A stretch of 64,000 nucleotides of DNA, taken from contig JARGFK010000008.1 of the NCBI GenBank assembly GCA_029211065.1, positions 1 to 64,000 on the forward strand. The letters are read 5' to 3'. The stretch comes from Desulfobacterales bacterium. GTDB lineage: Bacteria; Desulfobacterota; Desulfobacteria; Desulfobacterales; JARGFK01. The notes below the pieces were generated by a model that had not been told where the DNA came from, did not search any database, and saw only the letters and a list, made by a program, of their open reading frames with translations. A program made the position numbers and the translations under genes. Positions 8,740-17,715 of this stretch are shown one piece after another; within the stretch, counting starts at the first letter, position 1; every line of letters begins with the position of its first letter.

Positions 8740-10017
8740 ATGACTCAGTTGGATCAAGCCAAATCTGGAAAAGTCACCGAGGCCATGGTTCAAGTTTCTG
8801 AATATGAAGGGATTCCAATTGAAGATATCCGTGAAAAAGTTGCAAACGGACAGATCATTATTCCGAAAAATATCAACCATGATTTTATAGCAAGGGGAAT
8901 TGGAAAGGGCCTGAAAACCAAGGTAAATGCCAATATCGGAACCTCTCCGAGCCATTTTGACTTAAATGAGGAACTGGAAAAACTTGACATAGCGGTTAAG
9001 GCAGGAGTCGATGCAATTATGAACCTTTCAACCGGCGGCGATCTTGATTTGATTTTACACCAAATTTTGAATCATTCTCCGGTAATGGTTGGTACAGTTC
9101 CGATCTATAAATCCGTGAGTAGGTTATTCTCTGAAGGAAAATCCGGTCCGGAACTAAGTGCCGATGATATTTTTAATGAAATTGAAAATCAAGCCAAAGC
9201 CGGTGTTGATTTTATTACGGTTCACTGTGGGATTACCCGTCATACGGTCAGCGCTTTGGAAAACTGTATACGTATTATGGGAGTTGTCTCGCGTGGGGGC
9301 AGTTTAATGATTGAATGGATGAAGAAAAACGAAAAGGAAAACCCTCTTTATGAATACTATGACCGGCTTTTGGAAATTGCCCATGAATACGATGTAACTT
9401 TATCTTTGGGAGATGGTCTTCGACCTGGCAGCATATGTGATGCTGAAGATCGGGCTCAGATTTCGGAGCTGATTATACTGGGCGAATTGGCCCAAAAGGC
9501 TCGCAGAGCGGGGGTTCAAGTTATGATTGAAGGACCTGGACATGTACCCCTGAATCGAATCGCCGGTGACATGAGACTTCAGAAACAGATCTGCGAAGAA
9601 GCACCTTACTATGTGCTGGGACCGCTTCCCACGGATATTGCCCCGGGATATGATCATATTGTGGGCGCCATCGGCGGGGCTATCGCAGCCGCATCCGGAG
9701 CTGATTTTTTATGCTATGTAACCCCGGCTGAGCATTTGAAGCTTCCAGATATTTCCGATGCAAGAGAGGGGGTGATTGCCTCAAAAATTGCCGCACACAT
9801 TGGGGATATCGAAAAAGGGGTTAAAGGAGCCATAGAGCAGGATTTAAAAATGTCTGAAGCTCGAAAACGGTTTGATTGGAATGCGATGTTTGAAACAGCT
9901 ATCGACCCGGTTAAGGCCCGGCATTTTCGGCTGCAAAGTGAAGACCGTGACAGGGAGGTCTGTACGATGTGTGGGGATCTATGTGCCATGAAAACTTTTC
10001 AAAGAGCGATGGAGTAA
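8740..10017 (+). CDS. thiC: Phosphomethylpyrimidine synthase ThiC
   Basis: 425 residues, the shorter ThiC form common in anaerobes. It converts aminoimidazole ribotide to hydroxymethylpyrimidine phosphate in thiamine synthesis using a radical-SAM 4Fe-4S cluster. Family stretches seen are ANIGTSPSHFDLNEELEKL, LSLGDGLRPGSICDAEDRAQ, IEGPGHVPLN and LGPLPTDIAPGYDHIVGAIG. The C-terminal cluster motif is VCTMCGDLCAMK (CxxCxxxxC spacing). AGGAGGT lies just before the ATG. The upstream TPP riboswitch confirms its role. Confidence 0.97.
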   Translation: MTQLDQAKSGKVTEAMVQVSEYEGIPIEDIREKVANGQIIIPKNINHDFIARGIGKGLKTKVNANIGTSPSHFDLNEELEKLDIAVKAGVDAIMNLSTGGDLDLILHQILNHSPVMVGTVPIYKSVSRLFSEGKSGPELSADDIFNEIENQAKAGVDFITVHCGITRHTVSALENCIRIMGVVSRGGSLMIEWMKKNEKENPLYEYYDRLLEIAHEYDVTLSLGDGLRPGSICDAEDRAQISELIILGELAQKARRAGVQVMIEGPGHVPLNRIAGDMRLQKQICEEAPYYVLGPLPTDIAPGYDHIVGAIGGAIAAASGADFLCYVTPAEHLKLPDISDAREGVIASKIAAHIGDIEKGVKGAIEQDLKMSEARKRFDWNAMFETAIDPVKARHFRLQSEDRDREVCTMCGDLCAMKTFQRAME

Positions 10018-10044
10018 TGAAAGATCAGAAAAAGACAGAACAAC

Positions 10045-10482
10045 ATGCGAATCATCCGGGCCAATAAGGCAGCCAATGCCACGTTCAACGCGTCAACTGA
10101 GCGTTTTTACGGCCAAACATGTTATAAACTTTTTCACGATAGTGACACCCCGTGTGAAGGGTGCCCGACAATTAAAGCAGAGGAAACCGGCCAAATTGAA
10201 AGGGCCGTTATGTATAAACCAAAGATAAGGGGATCAAAAGGTGAAAGGTATTGGGATGTATACTGCGTTCCGCTTAAAAATGAATTTGGGGCGGTTGATA
10301 GCTATATTTAGAATTCTAAAGATATCACTGAAGAAAAAAAAGCTGAAGATCTTGTTCATAATCTTTCCCAACAACTTTTGCATGTCCAGGAACGTGAGCG
10401 CCAAATGATTTCCTATGAGCTTCATGATCGCATCGCCCAAGATCTTTCTGTAATAAAAATTGGCTTTGATAACAACGCATGA
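10045..10482 (+). pseudogene. Remnant of a PAS sensor histidine kinase
   Basis: A PAS-domain fragment with a cysteine pair (DTPCEGCPTIKAEETG) is read from 10045 until TAG at 10309-10311. The same frame then continues through the segment DITEEKK and a HisKA_3 start (ERQMISYELHDRIAQDL) to TGA at 10480-10482. The second part closely matches the kinase at 14184-15712 (YELHDRIAQNL). The sensor N-terminus and the ATPase domain are missing. It is a decayed relic directly after thiC. Confidence 0.75.
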
Positions 10483-10663
10483 ATGCCTTATGCTATCAAT
10501 GAAATCCTCCCATCCCTATCAGGAAAAATTCCCGCATATTAAAGTTCACCTTAGTAAAAATGAAGTCCTTCCACTATAGACATAATTAAAATTCTCAGTA
10601 ATAAGTAAACTGTCCATCAATTCAATTGGTATCCATTAATAAATGACGGCGTCGGGTTGCCGG

Positions 10664-10750
10664 ATGGTAACCCTTGCTACCGTCAAATGGTGCAATCAAA
10701 TTGAAGATGCAGACACGGTGTCATATTGAGTCGGTGCAAAATATTTTTAG
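10664..10750 (+). pseudogene. Remnant of a PilZ-domain gene
   Basis: The 29 codons read MVTLATVKWCNQIEDADTVS, then Y, a TGA, VGAKYF and TAG. This matches the C-terminal 30 residues of the intact PilZ protein at 17716-18036 (MVALATVKWCRQG...GAKYFS). An internal stop and loss of the first two thirds mark it as a relic. In both places a universal stress gene follows, so the pair is a duplicated segment. Confidence 0.65.
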
Positions 10751-10907
10751 ACTACTGGTTATGTAATCGGAAGGTGAACTGAATCACGGAATTGTTATGA
10801 ACTATCCAGGCAGGATTTGACCAGTTCCGGATTCAATAAGGTACAAGTACGGGTTCTTGTGAAGAAAGGCGATATTGAAGTTAATAGGTCTAAAAAGGGA
10901 GGTGAAT

Positions 10908-11384
10908 ATGTTTAAAAAGATTATGGTTCCATTAGACGGTTCTGAGCTGGCTGAGTGTGTCATCCCTTATGTAGAAGGTCTTATCGACCAAGGCGAGGTT
11001 GAGGTCATCGTATTTGTACGAGTCGTAAGACCCGTCATCAATCCCGCCAGTTTTGATGAGGGCATGTCATATATACCGGAAGATTGGAGCAAATTGGAAT
11101 CTGAAAAGAAAACTTCCGCCGAAAACTATCTTAAAAAGGTGGTGAGTCAACTTAAAAAGAATGGGGTGAAATTTCAAACAGAAGTTCTTGTTGGCAGAGT
11201 AGGTGATAGACTTATCGATTACATAAAAACCAATGATTACGATTTAATTTTAATTGCAACCCATGGTCGTTCCGGGTTACGGCGCTGGGTAAGAGGTAAT
11301 GTCGCCGACAAAATTCTTTCTGGTTCCCACATTCCAATATTAATGGTACGGGCACCCGGCACAATGAGCGAAGGCCAAGACTGA
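10908..11384 (+). CDS. Universal stress protein (UspA family)
   Basis: 158 residues. The N-terminal strand MFKKIMVPLDGSELAE with Asp in VPLDGS, and the C-terminal ATP-binding loop ATHGRSGLRRWVRGNVADKI (G-2x-G-9x-G-S/T type, continuing GSHIPILMVR), mark a nucleotide-binding Usp. GGGAGGT precedes ATG 10908, which is better than the upstream in-frame ATG 10875. Two intact paralogs (18071 and 19711) and one truncated copy (11478) lie within 10 kb. A stress or starvation role is the family expectation. Confidence 0.9.
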   Translation: MFKKIMVPLDGSELAECVIPYVEGLIDQGEVEVIVFVRVVRPVINPASFDEGMSYIPEDWSKLESEKKTSAENYLKKVVSQLKKNGVKFQTEVLVGRVGDRLIDYIKTNDYDLILIATHGRSGLRRWVRGNVADKILSGSHIPILMVRAPGTMSEGQD

Positions 11385-11477
11385 AGCTTTTGGAGCAAGA
11401 GAAATAGAATAATCTCAAGCTAAAAATGGTGAAGCTTTTCAATAATATTTTTCATTAGATCAAAAAAAGGAGGGAAT

Positions 11478-11621
11478 ATGTATCAAAAGATTATGGTCCC
11501 GTTGGATGGTTCAGAGCTGGCCGAATGTATACTCCCGCATGTTGAGGCCTTTATTTCAGGATGCCAATTGAACACTATCGTAAGGGAAAGGAGGTTAAAT
11601 CATGTTTATCAAACAATCTGA
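11478..11621 (+). pseudogene. Truncated universal stress protein fused to the next gene's leader
   Basis: A good ribosome-binding site (AAGGAGGG) and ATG start an open frame whose first 35 residues are a Usp N-terminus (MYQKIMVPLDGSELAECILP, then HVEAFISGCQLNTIV), nearly identical to the gene at 18071. The frame then runs into the leader of the cyclic-nucleotide gene and stops at TGA 11619-11621, overlapping that gene's start by 20 bases. A deletion removed about 120 residues. The short product, if made, may only couple translation to the next gene. Confidence 0.75.
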
Positions 11622-12090
11622 ACTTTTTTGGAGCCTGAGCCATGAATTTGTTAAAAAAGTCATGGACAGGGTTGAAAAGGAATCCTTTGATACAGGTCAT
11701 TTTATTTTTTCCGAGGGCAAACCTGCGATTTATTTTTATACGCTGATTAAGGGTCGTGTTAAGCTGAGATTCGGCGAAGCCGGAATATCGGTCTTCACCG
11801 TCAGTCATGCAGGGGAATCATTTGGATGGTCAAGCCTAGTTGCTCGGGATGTATATTCCGCATCAGCCGAATGTATGGAACCGACTACGATAATAAAAAT
11901 CGACCGAGAGATTTTCTGGGAAATACTTACAGAATACCCTAACGATGGTCTTGTTTTCATGAAACGCCTTGCCGCCTTGCTGGGACAACGTCTGCTTTGG
12001 AGTTATGAGATGGTGAACTCATCGATGAAAACCGGCGTTCAGCGTTCCTTCGGCACCGGTCAGGTTTTGGAGACCGTTGCCGAAGAATGA
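11602..12090 (+). CDS. Stand-alone cyclic-nucleotide-binding domain protein
   Basis: 162 residues that fit a single Crp/Fnr-type cNMP-binding beta-roll (GHFIFSEGKPAIYFYTLIKG, RVKLRFG, SFGWSSLVARDVYSASAECM), with a C-terminal helix (LAALLGQRLLWSYEMV) but no DNA-binding helix-turn-helix. The usual phosphate-cassette arginine is not obvious. It may bind a ligand and act through a partner. The ribosome-binding site AAGGAGG precedes the ATG. It is highly similar over its full length to the protein at 20369-20857. Confidence 0.8.
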   Translation: MFIKQSELFWSLSHEFVKKVMDRVEKESFDTGHFIFSEGKPAIYFYTLIKGRVKLRFGEAGISVFTVSHAGESFGWSSLVARDVYSASAECMEPTTIIKIDREIFWEILTEYPNDGLVFMKRLAALLGQRLLWSYEMVNSSMKTGVQRSFGTGQVLETVAEE

Positions 12091-12237
12091 TTAGATCAGC
12101 GAAGTGATTTCCAGATGATCGCCTTCTACTTGAAAATGAAAGGGCCGGTATGAATTTACCCTAACGTTGCAGGTAGCGGCCGATAAGGCTGCAACTATAA
12201 GATTAGATTTTAAATAAATCTAAAAGGAGGTGCTGCC

Positions 12238-13040
12238 ATGACAATCAAACCAACTGCTGATCAAAACAGTGAATTCTTTTCCGCGGAACAGTTTGAAAAT
12301 ATAGCCATCCTACGGTTTAAAGGGCACTTCCTATACAGCACTACCGATTTAACTTCGAGAGACAAATTGCTGGACTATTTTGACCGTATTTCAAAAAACG
12401 AAACCATCAAAGTCATTGTAATCATCTCATCGCCGGAGAAAACCGGAAATGAGGAACTGTTGGATTTTTATCGGCAGATATTAATTTCAAAATTAGGAAT
12501 TAATGCGATCCACCGGATGTTTAACGTCGTTGACCAATTCATTTTGAAGCTTGTTGATTAAATAAAATCGTTGTTCATGCCAACAGGGGTGAGAATATCC
12601 TCCTTTTTTTAAATATCAGTCTCTCCTGCGATTACAGAATTGTGTCCAACACCACCGTATTTCAAAACCCCTATCCCGAATTCAAACTGATTCCCAAGGG
12701 TGGCGGTGGTTATTTTCTGCCTAAACGTCTGGGTCGTAAAAAAGCGTTCGAACTGCTGCTGTCCGGAAAGGATATTGATGCAACTGAAGCCTTGTCACTG
12801 GGACTTGTGGACGAGATTGTACCTCCCGAAAAAATAGAAGAAGCCACAGTAAGTACCGCGCTTCGATTTGCCGAAAAACCAGCAGGTTCTCTTTTCGGAA
12901 TCAAACAGCTGCTGAAATACTCCCATAAAGATATTCGGGAATATTTGGAACTGGAAAACCAGGTTCTTTTGAGGATCGTCCAATCACCGGATTTAAAATC
13001 GGACTTTTGGAAAAAGATATCGGAATTCAGCCCTATATAG
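12238..13040 (+). pseudogene. Broken enoyl-CoA hydratase/isomerase (crotonase) family gene
   Basis: The first 107 residues (from ATG 12238, ribosome-binding site AAGGAGG) are a crotonase-like N-terminus ending LKLVD at TAA 12559-12561. The frame then meets a second TAA near 12610, and a frameshift around 12630-12640 moves the reading to another frame. That frame carries the C-terminal half (VFQNPYPEFKLIPKGGGGYF, LPKRLGRKKAFELLLSGKDI, DEIVPPEKIEEA). Together these span one ordinary crotonase, so at least two stops and one frameshift have inactivated it. The upstream ribosome-binding site is still intact. Confidence 0.75.
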
Positions 13041-13393
13041 CCCTGAGGCTTTTTGTTCGACTTTCCTCATGTTCCAGACAAAAAAATTGGAATTTCAGAT
13101 TTATTGAGAGTATCAAAAGTGGAGACTATCTGGTACCTTTCCGAGAGACAGATGTTGGGGAGGCGAGCGAGCCTTTTAGGTGAGCTCGCGGAGCCTTGCC
13201 AGTTCCGGTAATAGTGCATTCAAGCAGAAAATTTCAAGCATGATTCCGACAATCCTCAAAATATCGGTGTCTGAAATACTGTCAGATAGCCGTGAACTTC
13301 AGGTAGTCAATCGTGCAGGTATAAATTCAAACGAAATAAAGGGACATCCGATCTCATATCGAAGGGATGCCCTTTTTAATCAGAAATAAGAAG
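13041..13393. other. Intergenic region, crotonase relic to csp
   Basis: 353 bases. A GC-rich inverted repeat lies near 13161-13190 (GCGAGC / GCTCGC) and a terminator at 13338-13377. The short open frame at 13180-13389 has no start signal or recognisable domain and crosses the terminator, so it is not called. Confidence 0.4.
13338..13377. terminator. Bidirectional terminator between crotonase relic and csp
   Basis: AAAGGGACATCC (13338-13349) pairs with GGGATGCCCTTT (13364-13375) with one bulged base. T-rich tails lie on the plus side and, more weakly, on the minus side, where it would end csp transcription. Confidence 0.65.
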
Positions 13394-13594
13394 TCAAATT
13401 ACAGTGACATTTGCAGCAGAAGGGCCTTTTGGTCCTTGTTCTATGTCAAAGGTAACCTTATCACCTTCTTTTAGGGATTTAAAACCGGCCGCATTGATTG
13501 CGCTATGATGCACAAACACATCCGATCCATCTTCCTGCTCAATAAATCCAAAACCTTTTTTGTCATTAAACCACTTAACAGTTCCATTTGCCAT
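13394..13594 (-). CDS. Cold shock protein
   Basis: 66 residues, one cold-shock domain. RNP1 (KGFGFIEQ) and RNP2 (VFVHHSAI) are intact, in a typical [15 protein letters not shown] start and GPSAANVTV end. It binds single-stranded RNA or DNA and works as an RNA chaperone. GGAGGGTG precedes the ATG. A terminator follows at 13338-13377. The upstream 150 bases could carry the long leader usual for such genes, but no fold was assigned. Confidence 0.96.
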   Translation of the reverse strand: MANGTVKWFNDKKGFGFIEQEDGSDVFVHHSAINAAGFKSLKEGDKVTFDIEQGPKGPSAANVTVI

Positions 13595-14183
13595 GATAAC
13601 ACCCTCCTTTTTAACAGTTTTAAAGTCGCGTACTGGAGGTGTCGCATTTAAAAATGGGTCGTTATTTCAGAACAAAAACCGTCTCTCCAGTTAAAAAAAA
13701 CAGGACTTTATTGATTTGGAAGATGATAAACCATAATTTTGGTTGAAAGCAAGCCAAATTTCAATAATAGGAATACTTTACTTTTATCCGATAATCTTAA
13801 ATTTTAAAAGACTAAGTTACTGTATCTTAATCGCCTTGATTCATTTTAGCTTGCCAATAGATTGCTCCCCATATGGTAGGTACAAGAAATTATTGGGCTC
13901 GCTGGAAGATCCACTTATTAAAAGGAACATATTTTGAGAATGACTGTAATAAATTTTGAAATAATTTGACAATCATCCTGCAATAACTGATAATTTTTAT
14001 CACAAATGCTTCTGTTTGTGATATTTTATAAAAATATTCTGATTTTGCATACCGTGTCGACAGTTGCTTCGGTATGGTGTATGGGTTTTTAACCTTCAAC
14101 AGCCACAAAGATATCGAATTATAAATAAGTTAGGAACATATCCAAATGCTCCAAATTAACGCTTACAAAAGCCACAACCATAA
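13595..14183. other. Intergenic region upstream of csp and the kinase
   Basis: 589 AT-rich bases. It should hold the csp promoter on the minus strand. A hairpin CATACCG / CGGTATG near 14048-14078 with a downstream T-run could be a terminator. The frame at 13743-13937 lacks a ribosome-binding site and recognisable features. Nothing else was seen. Confidence 0.4.
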
Positions 14184-15712
14184 ATGGTGATTCTCATGCC
14201 CACTAAGAAAATAACGCTCTCATCCAAACTAAAAATCACTGAAGACGCCCTGCGGGAAAGCGAAGTACGATACCGCCATCTTTTTGAAAACGGATCCGAT
14301 GCGGTGATGGTTTTCGACGCTGAAACACAGCGGTTCGAAGACGCGAATCAGGCGGTGCTGGATCTTTACGGATATTCTAAAAAAGAATTTTTAACATTAA
14401 CGGTTGCGAATATCTGTGCTAAGGAGCCAGCCTCGGAGGCTTCTATGCCAAAGGTTCAGAATGCGGAATACGCCCACGACGAAACAGCGTTACGCTATTT
14501 TAAAAAGAAAGATGGTTCTGTCTTCCCGGGTGAAATACTTGAGACAACGTACATTTCAGGAAGACAGCACAAGATCATCGCTGCGGTGCGCGACATCAGC
14601 GAACGCGAACTGGCGTCAAAAAAATTGAGAGAATCTGAAGAACGATACAGAAGTCTGGTGGATCACATCGCCATCGGTGTGGCGCTCATCAGCCCGGCCA
14701 TGGAAATTTTGACCTTAAATAATCAGATGAAAAAATGGTATCCCCAGATAGATCCTTTAGAGCAGCCGTTATGTTATCGGTCTTTTAATGATCCCCCCGG
14801 CAAGGCGTGTGTTCTTACTGCCCGACGGTTAAAACATTAGATGATGGCGAAGTGCACGAGTCGATCACCTTAACCCCTGCCGGTGGTGAAATCAGAAACT
14901 ATCGAATTGTCTCCTCTCCCATTAAGGATGATAAAGACAATGTAGTGGCCGTCATAGAGATGGTTGAAGACATCACCGAACGCCTGCGGACCGAAGAACA
15001 GGTACACACGCTTTCCCAACAGCTCTTGCAGGCTCAGGAAATTGAGCGCCAGATGATTTCATATGAACTGCATGACCGCATCGCCCAGAATCTATCCGCG
15101 CTGAAAATCAGTAGTGATATGTTTTGTAAAGACGTCCAGACCGGATTGCATGAATCAGATGAATTAAGAGAAAAAATGGCAATGTATTCCAGCCTTGTTG
15201 AAAAGTTAAGAGAAAAAATGGCAACGTATTCCAGTCTTATCGAAGACACCATTACGTCGGTCAGGGGCCTGGCCCATGAGTTGCAACCTATCGGTCTGAA
15301 AGAAATGGGTATCATCAAAGCGCTTGAAATGTATTGCGGTGAGTTTTCCGAAAACAACGGAATAAAGGTTGACTTTCAGTCGACCGGCATGCAGGCGGTA
15401 AAGCTGGATCCCGAGATCGCCATCCAGATTTACCGTCTGGTGCAGGAAGGTCTGAATAATATTAAGAAACACGCCGACGCAGGTCTTGCGACCATCAGGG
15501 TGATCGGCGCCTCCCCTTATATTATCCTTCGCATCGAAGACGACGGCAAAGGTTTTGATGTGGAGGCGCGCGAAAAGGCATTAACCAGAGAAAAACGGAT
15601 GGGCTTTCGAAGCATGCGCGAAAGAACCCATCTGCTGGACGGTCAAATGAGGCTTCGCTCCCGCCCAAAGGCAGGCACGCACGTCGTTATAAAAATCCCT
15701 GTTAAGGAGTAA
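14184..15712 (+). CDS. PAS-PAS histidine kinase, NarL/DegS type (frameshifted as read)
   Basis: The frame from 14184 encodes PAS domain 1 (YRHLFENGSDAVMVFDAETQ, residues ~30-150) and the start of PAS 2 (YRSLVDHIAIGVALI). Near 14790-14806, after a run of six C, the reading must shift by one base to reach CSYCPTVKTLDDGEVHESI. From there the second frame gives the rest of PAS 2, a HisKA_3 helix with phosphorylated His (ERQMISYELHDRIAQNLSAL) and an HATPase_c domain (QEGLNNIKKHADAG, IEDDGKGFD, GFRSMRERTHLLDG). Either the gene is split or the homopolymer was miscalled. It is followed by its likely response regulator after four bases. Confidence 0.75.
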
Positions 15713-15716
15713 ACCG

Positions 15717-16394
15717 GTGAATCAGAAGAAACGCATTATCATTATTGATGACCACCCCCTTTTCAGGGAAGGCCTGAAGTCCATCATCGGACGCAGCACC
15801 CGGTACGAGGTGGCGGGAGAGGCGGGCAACGGGCGCAATGGCCTTCAACTGGCCGGAAAACTCAAACCCGATATCGCTTTGGTGGATATTTCCCTGCCGG
15901 ACCAGAGCGGTCTTGAACTCATCCGTGATATGCTCAAATCCTCCCCCCGCACCCGTATTCTGATAGTCAGCGTGCATTCAAATATCGACTATATTGTGAA
16001 AGCATTTCAATCCGGCGCTTTTGGCTATATCGTAAAGGCGTCAGCCGCCGATAAACTTCTGGAAGGAATTGAGCATGTCTTAAAAGGCGATTATTATATG
16101 GACACGGCTGTTTCGCAGCAGGTTGTCAAAAAGCTTGCCGGATTGAAGGCTGCCGAAAAGATCGTGACCGGCAGCGGTTATGACGCCCTGACCCCCCGCG
16201 AGCAGGAGGTTATGGTCCTGTTGGCAGAAGGACTGTCCCCACAACAAGTGGCGGACAAACTGTTCATCAGCCCTAAAACGGCTGAAAACCACCGTGCCAA
16301 TATTATGCGCAAGCTCGAATTGCACAGCACGTTGGAATTGGTGCGCTACGCTGCAAAGCTCGGCATCATCGATATCGATAGCTGGAAAGTATAA
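15717..16394 (+). CDS. LuxR/NarL family response regulator
   Basis: 225 residues. The receiver domain has the acidic pocket (IIIIDDHPLFREGL), the phosphoacceptor Asp (PDIALVDISLPDQSGLELI) and Lys (AFGYIVKASA). The C-terminal LuxR helix-turn-helix is LTPREQEVMVLLAEGLSPQQ followed by the segment KTAENHRANIMRKL. It starts with GTG after AAGGAG, four bases from the kinase stop, so the two form an operon. The targets are not known. Confidence 0.93.
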   Translation: MNQKKRIIIIDDHPLFREGLKSIIGRSTRYEVAGEAGNGRNGLQLAGKLKPDIALVDISLPDQSGLELIRDMLKSSPRTRILIVSVHSNIDYIVKAFQSGAFGYIVKASAADKLLEGIEHVLKGDYYMDTAVSQQVVKKLAGLKAAEKIVTGSGYDALTPREQEVMVLLAEGLSPQQVADKLFISPKTAENHRANIMRKLELHSTLELVRYAAKLGIIDIDSWKV

Positions 16395-16676
16395 CTCCCG
16401 CAACAACACCCTCTTTTTCAGAAAACCTGTCAATTAAACGCGCTCTAATTTGTTCAGACAGTTTGCCGATTGAAACGAAATCATCCGGTGGCTGTCTGAA
16501 AAATTCCCATGGGTACGATTCAATCGAAACATATTTATAAGGCCCGCCATAATCCAGCAATAGATTCACAAAAACAACCGGAAATCTTAACAGGCGTTTA
16601 GGTTTCAATCCCGCATAGGTAATTTCCCTATGAAAATTGAAGTCTTCCCCCTATGGACAAATTCAATAAAGTCCAT
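16366..16676 (-). pseudogene. Unknown small gene with an apparent frameshift
   Basis: A minus-strand frame (REITYAGLKPKRLLRFPVVF, then LLLDYGGPYKYVSIESYPWE, then FFRQPPDDFVSIGKLSEQIR) reads like a real, non-repetitive protein. It is closed upstream by TAG in a run of five G near 16645-16650. Moving one base there joins it to ATG 16676 (MDFIEFVH), giving about 100 residues. Its end overlaps the response regulator stop by 29 bases, convergently. The family is not recognised. It could be a live gene with a miscalled G-run. Confidence 0.4.
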
Positions 16677-16713
16677 ATTAATACACCATAAAACGTTACT
16701 GAGACAGATTGAA

Positions 16714-16956
16714 ATGGTGAATATGGAAGACCCTGTTCCAAATGACACTCGGTTCGATTTAACGCACCTTATACGGAGCGTTCAGCGCATTGAGGGAAAC
16801 CCGGATTGCTTCGGTAAGACGAATGGGCGTTGTGATCAGGCAGACTGCTGTTGGAAATCATACTGCCTGCAACCCCCCGAGGTTTCAACAAAACAGATAA
16901 CCTTAACATGGACAAATAAGGAGGTGAAACATGGCAAAAGCAAAGGTAAAAACTAA
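16714..16956 (+). CDS. Small cysteine-rich protein
   Basis: About 80 residues. Six cysteines are arranged as CFGKTNGRCDQADCCWKSYC, after IRSVQRIEGNPD. Such a cluster could bind zinc or an FeS centre, or form disulfides. The start is uncertain: ATG 16714 or 16723 are both possible with weak signals, and the open frame begins at 16630. Its 3' end overlaps the next gene's start by 26 bases. The family was not identified; I recall similar cysteine-rich stretches in deltaproteobacterial proteins but cannot name one. Confidence 0.5.
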   Translation: MVNMEDPVPNDTRFDLTHLIRSVQRIEGNPDCFGKTNGRCDQADCCWKSYCLQPPEVSTKQITLTWTNKEVKHGKSKGKN

Positions 16957-17227
16957 ACATAAGCTTCGGAAAGTTAAATTTTCGTATGAATCAGCCGATG
17001 CCAGGGAGGTTTTCTTATTGGGAGATTTTAACAAGTGGGACCCCCAGGCCCATCCCATGAAAAATGATGGAAACGGCAGATGGAACCGGACGGTAGTGGT
17101 TCCCTCGGGAAAATACGAGTATAAGTTTTTAGCCGATGGGCAATGGTTGGTGGATCCCTGCAACGACCAGTGTTGCCCGAATTGTTTCGGGAGCGACAAC
17201 AGTGTGATTGACCTGGGGTTAAAATAG
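16931..17227 (+). CDS. Stand-alone glycogen-binding (CBM48/AMPK-beta) domain protein
   Basis: 98 residues, almost entirely one AMPK-type glycogen-binding domain: VKFSYESADAREVFLLGDFN, then WDPQAHPM, then VPSGKYEYKFLADGQWLVDP. The carbohydrate-contact Trp residues are present. A basic N-terminus (AKAKVKTKHKLRK) precedes it, and CCPNC sits near the end. AGGAGGTG lies before the ATG. With no catalytic domain it may target a partner to glycogen or act as a sensor. Confidence 0.85.
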   Translation: MAKAKVKTKHKLRKVKFSYESADAREVFLLGDFNKWDPQAHPMKNDGNGRWNRTVVVPSGKYEYKFLADGQWLVDPCNDQCCPNCFGSDNSVIDLGLK

Positions 17228-17314
17228 ACTGCGGGATGAAAAAATTGCAGCACACTGGCTATGCGCCTTGATGGTCTTTAACCGTATCAAAGGTGATTGA
17301 ACGGGAGCCGATCA

Positions 17315-17584
17315 ATGGCATTAAATTTCAGGATCTTTCATCATCGAAACAGTGACAACCTTAATCTCAGGCTGGTGGGTGATTTTGACGGGTCATCTGC
17401 TCTTGAACTGGTAAACACACTGAATGAACACAGCGACAAGGTTAAAAAAATTGTTATTCACACCAACCGGCTATCATCCATCCACCCCTTCGGCCTGAGT
17501 GTTTTTCAGAAAAAGTGTGCGATAAATAATCTGTCCCATACAGTGACGTTCACGGGGAAATACAGCCGTCAAATGGCACTCTAA
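17315..17584 (+). CDS. STAS-like small protein
   Basis: 89 residues. The pattern LNLRLVGDFDGSSALELVNT, then KKIVIHTNRLSSIHPFGLSV, resembles STAS/anti-sigma-antagonist folds, where a strand-turn-helix ends in a phosphorylatable Ser. ATG 17315 with GGGAG upstream is preferred to TTG 17297. It sits between the CBM48 and PilZ genes in the stress region. No partner kinase is adjacent. The assignment is by pattern only. Confidence 0.5.
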   Translation: MALNFRIFHHRNSDNLNLRLVGDFDGSSALELVNTLNEHSDKVKKIVIHTNRLSSIHPFGLSVFQKKCAINNLSHTVTFTGKYSRQMAL

Positions 17585-17715
17585 TAGAGCCATGTGTTTT
17601 GATTTCTTACAATTTTACGAAACTTGAGACAAATTCTCTATTACGGCAGGATTTATGATGGGCATATTAAGATCGGATCAAAGCGTAACCTTTTAAGCGT
17701 ACGAAAGGCGCCAGT

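Noticed and set aside
13743-13937. 64-codon frame upstream of the histidine kinase
   Set aside because: AT-rich stretch with no ribosome-binding site and no recognisable sequence features.
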